Origin: Polytrichum commune
Lineage: Eukaryota > Streptophyta > Polytrichopsida > Polytrichales > Polytrichaceae
Direction: 5' to 3'
Assembly (NCBI GenBank): GCA_950295325.1
Contig: OX485805.1
Span: forward strand, 54,276,758 to 54,336,757
DNA: 60,000 bases
Shown here: one piece after another, positions 1 to 10,389 of the stretch
Position numbering within the stretch: position 1 is the stretch's first letter
Layout of the letters: every line of letters begins with the position of its first letter
Notes under the pieces: model-generated
What the model was told of the DNA's origin: nothing
Databases searched by the model: none
Seen by the model: the letters and a program-made list of their open reading frames with translations, nothing else
Position numbers and translations under genes: made by a program

Positions 1-1
1 G

Positions 2-439
2 GTAACTACGCGTGCTACACCATTTTCCTTAGTCTATGGTCTTGAAGCGACACTACCAATCGAATATGAAGTCGAGTCACTTAGGGTGGCCGTGAGTACG
101 AGACTTACCGAAAGTCAATCCTTACGAAATCGACTAACCGATTTGGAAGCACTTGACGAAGGGAGGAGAATGGCGGCTCAACATATTGAGGCAATCCAAA
201 GAAGGAGAAAGATTACTTTCGACAAACGACATAAGAGAAGGGCCCTAACACCGGGAATGATGGTCATGATTCAAGACGCACGAAAGCTTGAATTTCCGGC
301 GAAATTCAATGCGGTATGGTTAGGACCTTACCTTGTCTATGAGGTCTTTCCTAATAATTCAATTCAATTGGAAACGTTGAATGGTGAGCTCTTTCCTACC
401 CGTACATCGGGAAGTAGATGTAAGGAGTACCGAGCTTGA
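2..439 (+). CDS. Ty3/gypsy polyprotein, integrase C-terminal end (partial)
   Basis: This is the 3' end of a retrotransposon polyprotein that runs off the left edge of the window. The reading frame is open from base 2 to the TGA at 437-439. It begins with the motif TPFSLVYGLEATLPIE, which marks the end of the integrase catalytic core in plant Ty3/gypsy elements. A basic, charged linker follows (ERRRKITFDKRHKRRA-like), then a GPY/F-type module with LGPYLVYEVFPNNSIQLE. That module is a chromatin- or DNA-contact domain near the C-terminus of these integrases. The stop lies 61 bases before the LTR at 501. I see no strong polypurine tract in the gap, only a short GGAGCAAGAGATG stretch. The visible part has no frameshift, so the element could be fairly young. 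Upstream gag, protease and reverse transcriptase lie outside the window. Confidence 0.88.
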   Translation, partial: VTTRATPFSLVYGLEATLPIEYEVESLRVAVSTRLTESQSLRNRLTDLEALDEGRRMAAQHIEAIQRRRKITFDKRHKRRALTPGMMVMIQDARKLEFPAKFNAVWLGPYLVYEVFPNNSIQLETLNGELFPTRTSGSRCKEYRA

Positions 440-1200
440 CTAGGCAACTTACCCTTGGAGCAAGAGATGTTTGGATTCATCCCCCGATGGTTGCCAATTA
501 TGTGAGCCCAAAAGGGTGCCCACATTTAGTCTTAGACCCTTGAAACGTTAGTTGATGCACTTTGAAGTAGCATGTTACTTCACAAAAATATAAAAAGAGT
601 GAAATGTTAGTCTTAGAAGTACCATGTTGTAAGAGGCTAGGATGTGAGTTGTTATTGTGTTTTTACCTTCGGAAGGATTTGAGTGAATGAGGATAGGTAA
701 GGAGAACTTGGATTGAGTAGTTAGTGAGTAGGCTAGTACAAATGGATGGAGACAACCAAAGTGACTCAAGAGGCAAGTGCATTCGAATTGGGATGAATGG
801 AGGATCACATGGAGCGCACAAGTGGACCACCTCATCATGGCCACTTAATGGGGAAGGCCCAAGGAAGAATGCAAGGTGGAGGATAAGCAAATTCTCAAAG
901 CACCAATCAAATCACGAGTTAAGCATCGTGGTTTGAATTAAGTGGTGAGCGACGATTTGGGAAAGTAAGGGGAGAAAGTTATGGCGGCGGAAAGCGAAGG
1001 AGGCTAAGTTTGGGTTGAAGCATCCCAAGTTTGGTAAAGTGTGGTAGGTAGAAAGCCAAGGCTAGTTAAATGTTCGAATTAGGATCCTTGTTGATCATTT
1101 GAGGGAGGAAGGCTTAGAAGATAGGATTGGCGCCTACTAAGTAGGAGGAAATCTCAAGGGCTTATCGTGAGCCTTGAGGGTGCTCACCCCCTCAAGCTTA

Positions 1201-1208
1201 CTATATAA
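1201..1208 (+). promoter_or_regulatory. LTR TATA box
   Basis: CTATATAA lies about 700 bp into the 2.03 kb LTR, followed by a pyrimidine-rich stretch. The same box is kept in the inverted LTR at 18654-18662, and a similar one (AATATATAGG) is found in the diverged solo LTR at 4825-4834. This fits the U3/R promoter of the element. Confidence 0.6.
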
Positions 1209-1717
1209 TCCCTCATTCTTCCCTCACTCATCCTCTCTTTCCTTTGTGCTCCAAGGCACCCCACGAGTTATAAGTGTGGGTGTGGGAAGCCATATTGGAG
1301 CACATGTGTGTGCTTAGTTTTTAGTTTGAGAGCCAAGGCTTGTTAGCCTTGAAGAGGGCTTGACCTCTTGGTAGAATTAGTGTTGACGTGAAGGATTTTA
1401 AAGTTAATTCATGATTCCAATTTGTGGTACTTAAAGTTCATGTTTTGAATACACGTGGTTGCAAGTTCCATGTTTAAGAGTTGAGCACTTGATGTTGTGA
1501 TGAGTGCAAAAATATACTTGTGTGGATTAGTTAGTCTTAGTGAAGTTAGGAAATTCTCTCTCCCCCTCTCCTCTCTAGGATTTTAGGATTTTAGGATTAG
1601 AGAAGAATTGTGTGATTAGAAAGGGGTTGTTAGTAGAATTAGGGAAATTAGGTAGGAAGATTAGTTAAGGGCTTGAATAATTAGTGAGGTAGTTGGGGAT
1701 TACAACTACAAAGTTGT

Positions 1718-2165
1718 GGGTTCATGAAGGAGCTGGGTTTATGAAGGAGCTGGGTTTGTTTAGTTAGAAAGTAAAGAGCTGGGTTTATGAAGAACCTGGG
1801 TTTGTTTAGTTAGAAGCTAAGGAGCTGGGTTTATGAAGGAGCTGGGTTTATGAAGGAGCTGGGTTTATGAAGGAGCTGGGTTTGTTTAGTTAGAAGCTAA
1901 GGAGCTGGGTTCATGAAGGAGCTGGGTTTGTTTAGTTAGAAAGTAAAGAGCTGGGTTTATGAAGGACCTGGGTTTGTTTAGTTAGAAAGTAAAGAGCTGG
2001 GTTTATGAAGGACCTGGGTTTGTTTAGTTAGAAGCTAAGGAGCTGGGTTCATGAAGGAGCTGGGTTTATGAAGGAGCTGGGTTTGTTTAGTTAGAAGCTA
2101 AGAAGCTGGGTTTATGAAGGAGCTGGGTTTATGTAATTAGAAAGTAAAGAGATGGGTTCATGAAG
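1718..2165 (+). repeat. Tandem repeat array inside the LTR
   Basis: Short units built on GAGCTGGGTTTATGAAG alternate with units reading GGGTTTGTTTAGTTAGAA. The array is about 450 bp here but only about 140 bp in the inverted LTR (18000-18145), so copy number changes quickly. The solo LTR at 3853-5198 has an unrelated 51-bp array. Confidence 0.85.
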
Positions 2166-2531
2166 GAGCTTAGTAGATAGCCTACCTAATTAGCTCATAG
2201 ACAAGTAGTTAGTTACATTATGCTAGTTAGTGTTATGTGTGGCTTTCACAAGTAAATGTATTTGAGATTGACTATAGAGAATAGTGTTTTTTTTAACACT
2301 TGCATCCTCTCTTTAAAAATAAACCACGTGCACAACTTAATGGAGAATGTGGAGCACTCTCGCGATGGCAAGACAAAGGAAGCAAAGACCAAAGTTAAAT
2401 CCAAGACCACTTGAAGGGTGAACCTTGCACTATGGACTCATCCAAGTCCAAATCCAATACCGCGGAGGAATGTGAGCCCAAACCCACTACTCGGACTACG
2501 GACGCTTAAGGGTGGGGGGTTTGGCCTCACA

Positions 2532-2882
2532 CCACCAAATTGTTTGTCTCGCCCATGACGATTGCGCCTTCTTCTTTGACATAAGAGATTTCACATGTGA
2601 CCAACCATCAGCCCACTTAGGATGGTCTTTGAGAAAAACCCAACAATGTCTAAATGTAAAATCCGTCTTCTTTGCATTCATTTACCTATAGAAATTTCGC
2701 GCTCTCTTCAATGTGTCCGACACACTCGTCCTACTCATGTTCAACCTCTGTACATGCGAATAAATCCCACCAAACATAGAAATGGCATGTTTGATCAAAC
2801 CCCACTTTGACTTGAAATTTCTCTGCAGCCGTAGTGCATCTGGTGTCGCAACCCTTGCTAGCCCCCTTAACAATCTTGCCAA
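2532..2882 (-). pseudogene. PIF/Harbinger ORF1 (Myb/SANT-like) relic
   Basis: Read on the minus strand, the frame carries the typical plant PIF/Harbinger companion-protein signature: first NFKSKWGLIKH...FGGIYSHVQRLN (about residues 22-48), then TSVSDTLKRA, then FTFRHCWVFLKDHPKWADGW. In this family ORF1 is a DNA-binding partner of the DDE transposase. The frame is broken by one in-frame TAA near 2684, between NFYR and MNAKK. It is cut at 2531 by the LTR end; the few codons that continue past it come from LTR sequence. No frameshift is seen. The N-terminal trihelix/Myb part is not recognisable. A Harbinger transposase relic sits 20 kb away at 22583-23062, but the two need not come from the same element. 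Confidence 0.75.
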
Positions 2883-3810
2883 TTTTCATTTCTAGCAAAG
2901 GTTACAAGCGCTAACCCTTCACATTCCGCCATGCTAATGGTTAGCTCCTCCTACCCCGGACCTTATAGTTCATATGAGGGGAACCAATCCTCCTACGTTG
3001 ATTTCGAGACTCATCCCTTAATCGGTAACCAATTCTTAGATGTGGACTTCCATCCATGAAAGTCCAATCTTATGTTGATCATCGCGTTGCCGGAGCAACA
3101 CTACAACAACCCGAAGCATACGAGACAACTATGCCCTCACATTGGGCCAATGCCCATGAAGGCCGTGCCGTTCGGCCTCATGTGGGTGAGGCCACACCAC
3201 CTCACCCATATAAGCCTCTAGGACTCTTGGCGGGGCCCCTACCCCACCGTCAAGAAACCTTTTGTCTCTCCACCAAGAGTTGGGGCCAAGTAGACATTTT
3301 CCTTTAGCTGCTGAACCTAGAAGCCCCCAGCAGCTTCAGACCATCATAACTTCCTTATGTGATCTTTGATGATCATAAGAGACCACTTCATCTTCATCTA
3401 CGCTTCACGTAGATGCCAATGGACTCCTCACTTGCCCCATTTGGGCAAGTATTGAGGAAGTTATGCCTGTTCAAACCTTGGCAGTCCCGGGAGCCACTCC
3501 CAGCCGCTGCTGTGCCAGGGCGCTGTCCCGGAACAGCGCCCCACTCAAATTGCTATAACTACTAGCTCACACCTTGGATTGAGGTGATCTTGAGCATTCT
3601 AGAATCACCACGCCATGAGCTACGCAAAGCTCATGGCCTTACCCTCGTGCCTCCTAGTCTCCGTGGGTGGGAGGCGTTCTCAACGCCCGGGGCCCTCGCC
3701 CACACTAGGATCACTTGGGCCCTCTCACCAACAGCGCCACAAGTCCCGGGTGTCACTCCGGGGTCCCCCTTGTGCCCATGGTGTTTCGGGCACTCCTCAA
3801 GGAGAGGTGC
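2850..3810 (+). repeat. Dispersed repeat, copy 1
   Basis: This segment is repeated, with substitutions, at 34370-37013 and in mirror image at 49770-52413. It includes a promoter-like stretch, CACCCATATAAGCC near 3205, so it may be an LTR or 5' region of an unidentified element. I see no coding signal that survives comparison of the copies. Homology ends near 3810, just before the solo LTR flank. The copies in the palindrome carry a 1659-bp insertion at the point matching about 2976. Confidence 0.75.
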
Positions 3811-3978
3811 GCGACATCCGGTCTATGGTCATTATAATGCTCACAAATGCACTGTGAGGCCAAACCCGCCACCCTTAAGCGTCCTAGTCCGGGTGATGGT
3901 TTTGAGAATCACATGTATTATGTCAAAACTCTTGGTAGCATGAAATGTGACTTCCATCTCAATGCGCACCCACATTAC

Positions 3979-4188
3979 TTAGCATAATGATGTTTTATGA
4001 ATACTAGCCTCTTGAATGGGTGGAGCGTTGGCCTTCTCAAGGGTCCAACCCTCGGCCTTGGCCACGCATGCCCTCAAGGATATTCCTCTTGAAAACTTAG
4101 CTCTAACCAAGGCTTCCTCATTAGTGATCTTAGCCTCCGTGGGGCCATGGCTTGTAGCCTCCATGTGCAACCCACCCTGGTACTTCAC
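3979..4188 (-). CDS. Short conserved reading frame inside the LTR (69 aa)
   Basis: This is a 69-residue open frame in element sense, downstream of the LTR TATA box, so it would lie in the leader of the element RNA. I do not recognise the protein. Its core, RGISLRACVAKAEGWTLE (about residues 34-51), is shared with the frame at 17482-17694 in another LTR. Around this core the two LTRs differ at nearly every third codon position while the residues stay the same, which is the pattern of protein-level selection. Outside the core the two frames do not align well. It could be a leader peptide, the start of a gag-like protein, or a fragment of one. Confidence 0.5.
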   Translation of the reverse strand: MKYQGGLHMEATSHGPTEAKITNEEALVRAKFSRGISLRACVAKAEGWTLEKANAPPIQEASIHKTSLC

Positions 4189-4326
4189 ATTAAGATTAGC
4201 AAGTCAATTTATTCCATGATAAGGATGCAAGTGTTAAACAACACTTGGTTCTTAGGCTACTTAGGTGGTAGGCTAACTCGCTAGCATACTAATAAGCTAA
4301 TAAGTTACGTGCTAATTAAGCTAAGT

Positions 4327-4530
4327 GGACCGGTTGGCGGTCCAGCAGCCTTGGACAACGGCAGCAGCTCTACTGCTGGACCGGTTGGGGGTCCAACAGC
4401 CTTGGACAACGGCAGCAGCTCTACTGCTGGACCGGTTGGGGGTCCAACAGCCTTGGACAACGGCAACAACTCTACTGCTGGACTGGTTGGAGATACAGCA
4501 GCCTTGGACAAAAGACAGCAGCTCTACTCA
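4327..4530 (+). repeat. 51-bp tandem repeat in the solo LTR
   Basis: About four units of 51 bp start with GGACCGGTTGG at 4327, 4378 and 4429, with a degraded one (GGACTGGTTGG) at 4480. Because 51 is a multiple of three, several frames remain open across the array. Those open frames are products of the repeat and not genes. Confidence 0.92.
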
Positions 4531-5824
4531 CACTTACCCAACTTAAGCACTAAGCAATAAACACTTAAACCACTAAGACTTGAGTATTTAGCTAATCCAC
4601 CACTAATTAACTAACCATTCTCATAACCTAAACAACTAATTAACTAGAAGAAGCTAAACAACCCAACAACTAGCACTTAAATAACTAAACCCCCTTGGGT
4701 CTTTCCCACACCATAACCTACACACTTCTACACTCCCCTCCACACTCAAGAGATGTGGAGTGAAAAGAATGAAGAGAGAAAGAATGAATAGGAAAACAAG
4801 TGAATGAAGAAGGTGAGAGTAAGGAATATATAGGTGAAGGGAGAGGTGAGTACCCCTCCAAGCTCAAGATAAGTCTTTTGATCCTCTTCTACTTCATAGG
4901 CTCTCATCCTATCCTCTAAGCCTTCAACTCCTAAACCAACAATATGGATTCTCATTTAAACATTTAACTCAAGGAGCTCCCCTTGGTTCACCACACACTA
5001 CACTCGCCTAACCCAAGCACTTCCTTCGTGCCGCTAAGCTCCTAATTAATTACACCACATAAGCCTAAGGCCTAAACATAACTTCTCACCAAGCCTCACT
5101 CTTTTTATATTTTTGAGAATAATAAAAAAACATCAAAATCTAACTCCTAATGGTTTCAAAGGGTTAATAACACATGTGGGCACCATTTTGGGCTCACATG
5201 CACTTCCATAACACACCAACTCTCTGTTCATTCCCCACAATGTCTGCCTACGAGACAAAAAGCATAGACCTACACAAGTGCTCCTCCTCCAACATGTTGA
5301 AGTCCTTCCCTTTCACACAGGACCTTGTTGGTCCTCCCTCCTTTGCCACCCATGCTCCAACTTGCTTCCTCCCTCCCATCATGATCACAAATTCCAAGAA
5401 ACTAGATTAGATTCTACAGTACGTTGAAAAGGTCGCAAGAGGAGGCATGAAAGTGTGTTGATGATACGTATGAAAATGTCACATTTCTCTTTGCAAGATG
5501 CAATGACCATGCAAAGAGGAGGCATGGAAGTGAAGGGACCAGGATGGCTTTTCCCTTTGGCGTTGACGCGGTGTAGGGGGTACACAGGGCGGTTGCTGCT
5601 GGTGCCACCGTTGGCATCAATGGTGACAATGCCCTAAGGCTTGTACATGGAGAAATATCACATGCATATAATCAATGCTATCACCTTTTAGGTTTTTAAA
5701 ATCGATAGTAAGTTATATTATCATATCAATGTATATATTCAAAATTTCATGTATTTTGTCCCAAGACAATGTGTTGCGCCAAAATAACTGAAGCATAAGT
5801 CTAAAATCCAAACCATCCATCAAC

Positions 5825-8760
5825 ATACTTGCATAGTTGCTTCATGTACCGATTCTAAAGGTTATACCATTTTCAATTTCCTAGTACATTGTTTATGGTA
5901 TTTAGTGTCATGTACACTATTTGCAAAGGGTCTAAACTAGATGCCTAGAGGTCTCAAAGTGTCATGTCTACTGATTGCCAATACGATATTATTTGTCAAC
6001 ATAAGTAACTATTTTAAGTGATTTTTGTTTTTAACTTCATGACATCTATCATAGCATATTGGGATACTTGAGATAATAGTTTTGTGTTTTAGTTTCAAGG
6101 ACAAGATATTATTGAGCACACTAATGGCAAATGTCACGTGGTTTCATTCTAGTATGCAAAAGGGAGATATTCTTTAGCATAATGCAATATGTTGTCTAAT
6201 TAGTGTGGGTTACCATTCAAAGTTATGCGTTGCTATCATTTTTTACCATCATTATCGTATTCTTACCAACTAAGTTATATTATAATCTTTGGTGTGCATA
6301 CTAGCAACACTAAATATGATATTTAGTGTCATATGATATTTTATGTAACTATGGTAACTTTTTGGATGACACTTCTTATGAATAAGCTCGGGGAGGTCAC
6401 TAGCGAAAATCGTAGAAACAACGTGAGATTTAAAAAAAAGTTAAGGTCTAATATATTCATTGTGGATAAATTTTACACAAAACGTATACATAATATAGAA
6501 GGTTTTAAAATAGTAAAACATGTTTACATGTAAAATACCATCACATATAATGGCCTCTTTTATGTAGTCAATACATATGAAATAGCATGGAAACAATTAC
6601 TAGGGGTGGCGGGTCAAGGGTGGGGTCTGTGCTAGTGGATGAAAAGAGGTAATTTTTTATTGAAAAAGCTTGGATGGATGATTTTGCTGGGAGGTTGGCT
6701 TGAACTTAATTGAACCAACGTATCGAATGTGGAGTTAATGTTCTTTACCTACGTGCCGGGAGGAAAAAATTCAGCACGTTGCTTGAATTGCAATCTTCTT
6801 TTCAAATTTATTTGGCAGTTGATGTAAATTAGGGTATTTTTAAATGATTCCCCCCCCCCAAAAAAGAATTAATTACTGATAGGGTGTATTAAAATACAAG
6901 CATTTTATGTTTATTTTGAAAAATACCATACCTTATAATCTTTTTTACAAGGTAAATAACGCCCCGATAGATAGGTCCTGAGCGCACGTGTATGCATTAA
7001 TATAAGAAGGAGTGACCATCCTGAGTGAATAAGGGAACAAAATATTGTCATGGATGATGGATGAGTTTATCTTGGTTCCACCTCCAATGTAAGGACTTCT
7101 TGTGTGCTTGAGAATTTGCTTTATGCTAAGCAATGCAATGCGATGCACCTAAGCTTAGGGTATTTAGATGGTTGTTCTTTGTGGTATTTAGGTTTGGATA
7201 CACCTTTGTAAGATACGAGGAGGAAGAGGGATATGAGAATGAGCTCATCTCTCGTCTACATGTTCTTGCATGTTGTTTTGTGTCTCACTTGGGATTGTCT
7301 TGGTGTTGTCTTCTTGGCTCGCCTTAGATCTAGTCTTGTGGCTCTAGATTTTGTCTCCTTGCCCTCCTTTGGTTTACGTTGCTGCTACACTTCTTGTTTC
7401 TTGTTGTAAGTATTTCATCAGCCTTTAGGGCAAGCTTTGGTGTGGTGGAGTCGGGCAAATCTCACTTGCCTCACTTGCTCACATGTTTGGGTACTTCTTC
7501 GGATGAGTTAGGATTTAACCTTGCCTCTCAATCTTGGGTGTTTCTTCAATTGATCTTAGCCTATTTGTTGTGCATTTGTGGGTGATCTTCAATGCTTCTG
7601 CTTGTCAAGTCCTTTAGATATAGTTCATCTGATAGAAGCTTACATTTATGTGTCCATTGTTGCTTACAAGCATCGATCCTTCTTTCTACCTAGTCACTCA
7701 CCCCAAAAGCTTTGTGTGCAAATGTTTCACTCTATGTCAATATGGTGCAAAGGAACACCAAAATAGCTCGGATTGCTTTGCAAGTATAATATGTGTTGGT
7801 GTCATATAGCATTGGTATGATTGGAGATGTAGATTGCAAGTAGTGCATAGAAGCAAAAGAGAAGGATCTAAGTTGTTGGAGCTTCTTTGATTGATTGATT
7901 GATTGATTGACTTGAGTCGCATCATCCAAGCTCTCACTGCACTCAATCTACTTCAAGTGAGAAATAGGCTGGTATGCATCAAAAGCAGAAGAATTTTAAC
8001 GAGTGAATTCTAAGCAGTAGCCTGACATGGCAAATATCTCATCCTCACTAGAATTTTGTGTTGTTCCAAATTTGAAAAACTTGTATTCTACACAAAATTT
8101 CCAAAGTGTTGTTTGACAAAAAATAGTGATGAAATTTTGTCATAATTGGTCAAAATTTAATGGAAAATCACTTAGCAAGTGACAGTAATTGCAAGCTTGT
8201 AAATTTATAAGTCCCCCCCCCCCCCCAATTTTTTTTGTAAGGAAGGACAAATAATGTTGGGTTAATATTTAGTCGTGGTGACACTATACCGTGGGTTACA
8301 ATTAGTATTGAGCAAGATAATTCGAGTTGGTGACACTAACTATCATATTTAATGTATTTATGTTATGTGTGTAAAACATGATACTCTTAGTAAAATGTTA
8401 TAGCAATGCGTAACTCTAAACGGTAATTCACACTAATTAGACAAACTAGAGTAATGTCAAGTGTCATTTGTGTGCATTTTAGTCAACTTGTAGACCATTG
8501 TGTAACATAGGCATTCATGTCATAACATTATTGAACATACTCATGCCAAGATAGTACTAACCACTATTGAGTTTCATGTTTCCTGAGCGCACACTAACGA
8601 TAATGTTGTTGATCATTAATGTAAACAAGCACATGTCTCAAAATAGGATAAATAACACTATTACACTTGTGACACTAAATACCATGAATGGTGTTTTACT
8701 GGTTGCAAAGTTTGGATATTAAAATTTTAGGAAATTGGTAGCAAAGGCTGGTGAGTCATG
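5825..8760. repeat. Pair of diverged inverted repeat arms (5825-6330 and 8320-8760)
   Basis: Segment 6195-6250 (GTCTAATTAGTGTGGGTTACC then TTATGCGTTGCTAT) matches the reverse complement of 8395-8445. The word TGGTATTTAGTGTCA near 5893 matches the reverse complement near 8672-8690. Identity looks like roughly 70 percent by eye. Either two old element copies lie in opposite orientation or these are arms of one fold-back element of about 2.9 kb. Confidence 0.5.
6392..6640 (+). repeat. Repeat carrying the empty hAT target site
   Basis: The segment from TCACTAGCGAAAATCGTAG to ACTAGGGGTGGCGGG matches the palindrome's outer segments (52630-53654, and 33049-34165 in reverse). The copies in the arms are interrupted by a hAT-type element at GTTTACAT. 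Here the site reads ACATGTTTACATGTAAAATA with no insertion, so this is a natural pre-insertion reference. Confidence 0.85.
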
Positions 8761-8968
8761 ATTGGAACGTGGAACAAGGCAAAATTCATGTTTGCTCCCA
8801 ACATGGGAACTTGGGGAACTTGGTTCCTGTCATACCAATAGCAGCTGGGCTACCTGTGTCCCTTGTCTAGGTTCGTTGGGAGCTATTGAGGATTTTCTAC
8901 TGGACTATGCACACTTCCTTAATATATGGAACTTCAATAAATATTAGGTTTCCAAGGAGATAACTTTG

Positions 8969-9004
8969 GGAGGACGCTAAACACCCCCCCACGAACTTCT
9001 AGGG
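8969..9004 (+). repeat. Left terminal inverted repeat
   Basis: All 36 bases match the reverse complement of 17238-17273; identity stops after TTCTAGGG. The preceding 9 bases (8960-8968, ATAACTTTG) are the left target duplication. Confidence 0.95.
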
Positions 9005-9154
9005 GGCACCTGGAAGGAAATTCCAGTGCTGCTCGTCGCCGGGGTACCGGTCGAACCGGTCGTCACGGACGGACGTTGCGAACCCCGGTATACCGTACTA
9101 GTTCTGTATGTGGTACTCGTACGTACTCCCATGAGTATCGGTAGGACGTACGAA

Positions 9155-9945
9155 TACTAGCAGAACAGGTAAGGGATATGTTTAGCAGAACAAGAGGATA
9201 TACTTTAGCAGAACTGCAGGGGGTATTTTAGCAGAACTCCAAGGGGTAAGTTAGCAGAACTGCAGGGGGTATTTTTGCAGAACTCCAAGGGGTAAGTTAG
9301 CAGTACTGCAGGGGGTATTTTTGCAGAACTCCAAGGGGTAAGTTAGCAGAACTGCAGGGGGTATTTTTGCAGAACTCCAAGGGGTAAGTTAGCAGAACTG
9401 CAGGGGGTATTTTTGCAGAACTACAAGGGGTAATTTAGCAAAACTGCAGGGGGCATGGTAGCAGAACTGCAGGGGGGTATATTTGCAGAATTCCAAGGTT
9501 TATTTGAGCAGAACTGCAGGGGGGTATTTTTGCAGAACTCCAAGGGGTAATTTAGCAAAATTGCAGGGGGCATGGTAGCAGAACTACAGGGGGGTATATT
9601 TGCAGAACTCCAAGGGGTAATTTAGCAAAACTTTAGGGGGCATGGTAGCAGAACTGCAGGGGGTATATTTGCAGAACTGCAGGGGGGTATTTTTGCAGAA
9701 CTCCAAGGGGTAATTTAGCAAAACTGCAGGGGGCATGGTAGCAGAACTGCAGGGGGGTATATTTGCAGAACTCCAAGGTGTATTTGAGCAGAACTGCAGG
9801 GGGGTATATTTGTAGAACTCCAAGGGGTAATTTAGCAAAACTGCAGGGGGCATGGTAGCAGAACTGCAGGGGGTATATTTGCAGAACTCCATGGGGTATT
9901 TGAGCAGAATTCCAGGGGGTATTTTGGCAGAACTTTAATGAGAAC
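9155..9945 (+). repeat. Left subterminal tandem array of GCAGAAC
   Basis: The array has a 46-bp double unit, TTAGCAGAACTGCAGGGGG followed by TATTTTTGCAGAACTCCAAGG. It repeats with small changes for about 800 bp, so GCAGAAC recurs roughly every 20-25 bases in one orientation. Such subterminal arrays are typical transposase binding platforms. Open frames on either strand here are by-products. Confidence 0.93.
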
Positions 9946-9969
9946 TTTAATTTAGCATATCCATTTCTC

Positions 9970-10225
9970 CACCTCCAGTTCTGCACAACAATATCTAGAC
10001 AGGCAGTTCTTCTGAGCCAGTTCTAACTAGTCAGATCTTCTTAGCTAGTTCAACACAGATCCTTCTAATTAGTCAGTTATGGTAATATAGTTCTGCACAG
10101 ACCCTTCTAACTAGTCAGTTCTGCGTAGCCAGTTCTCCACATACCCTTATAACTAGTCAGTTATGCTAACCTAGTACTGCACATACCCTTATAACTAGTC
10201 AGTTCTGGTAAGCTAGTTCTACGCA
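9970..10225 (-). repeat. Second subterminal block with the word inverted
   Basis: The word now appears as GTTCTGC, combined with AACTAGTCAGTTCTG and CACATACCCTTATAAC. The element's right end contains the complementary theme, AGAACTAGCTATGCAGAAC with GGGTATG. The two element ends are therefore mirror images in design beyond the short TIR. Confidence 0.85.
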
Positions 10226-10389
10226 TGGTGGATCCAACTATCATTACGATTTGATTGCATTCGAGTGAAGTGACCTTCAGGGTTCCTGTCTACGTCGTGG
10301 AGATGTCGTTAGGAGCTTCAATCGCTTGCAGCAGGTTCATTTACGCATATTTTCATTCTCAGGTGTGTGAAGCGAGGATTTGATTAGGG

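Larger units (their letters stand above)
501..2531 (+). mobile_element. LTR of the Ty3/gypsy element (3' LTR)
   Basis: The LTR begins TGTGAGCCCAAAAGGG and ends GGTTTGGCCTCACA, a TG...CA structure with a short inverted TGTGAG/CTCACA terminus. It follows the integrase reading frame directly, so it is the 3' LTR of that element. An almost identical copy lies inverted at 17279-19362, which confirms both boundaries. A TATA box is at 1201-1208. A variable tandem array occupies 1718-2165. Compared with the inverted copy, this LTR lacks about 330 bp near its 3' end (joined near 2395), where the other copy carries a short conserved reading frame. The 5-bp target duplication partner would lie outside the window. 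Confidence 0.88.
3853..5198 (-). mobile_element. Solo LTR, diverged relative of the 501-2531 family
   Basis: In element sense the LTR runs from 5198 (TGTGAGCCCAAAATGG) down to 3853 (GGTTTGGCCTCACA). It is flanked by a perfect 5-bp target duplication, TGCAC at 3848-3852 and 5199-5203. With no internal region present, this is a solo LTR left by LTR-LTR recombination. It shares both termini and the overall plan with the 2 kb LTRs but is only 1346 bp and mostly diverged. It contains a TATA-like box (4825-4834), a 51-bp tandem array and a short conserved reading frame (3979-4188). Confidence 0.92.
5204..8959. other. AT-rich region of decayed repeats, no gene recognised
   Basis: Scattered short open frames show no family motif. 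The stretch holds C homopolymers near 6850 and 8214, a (TTGA)n tract near 7888-7910, two inverted related segments (5825-6330 and 8320-8760) and a repeat at 6392-6640 that matches both outer ends of the palindrome. The 7140-7770 segment is less AT-rich but has no recognisable protein. Confidence 0.6.

Noticed and set aside
4309-4560. Frames encoding GGPTALDNGSSSTAG-type repeats
   Set aside because: The 51-bp tandem repeat keeps every frame open; no start context or homologue.
9155-9945. Regular repeats that could suggest a CRISPR-like array
   Set aside because: The spacers are themselves repeated, unit length is a tandem 46 bp, and the array sits inside a TIR transposon in eukaryote-like DNA.
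9584-9986. Minus-strand frames rich in Cys, Phe, Thr and Pro
   Set aside because: They are translations of the GCAGAAC tandem array.
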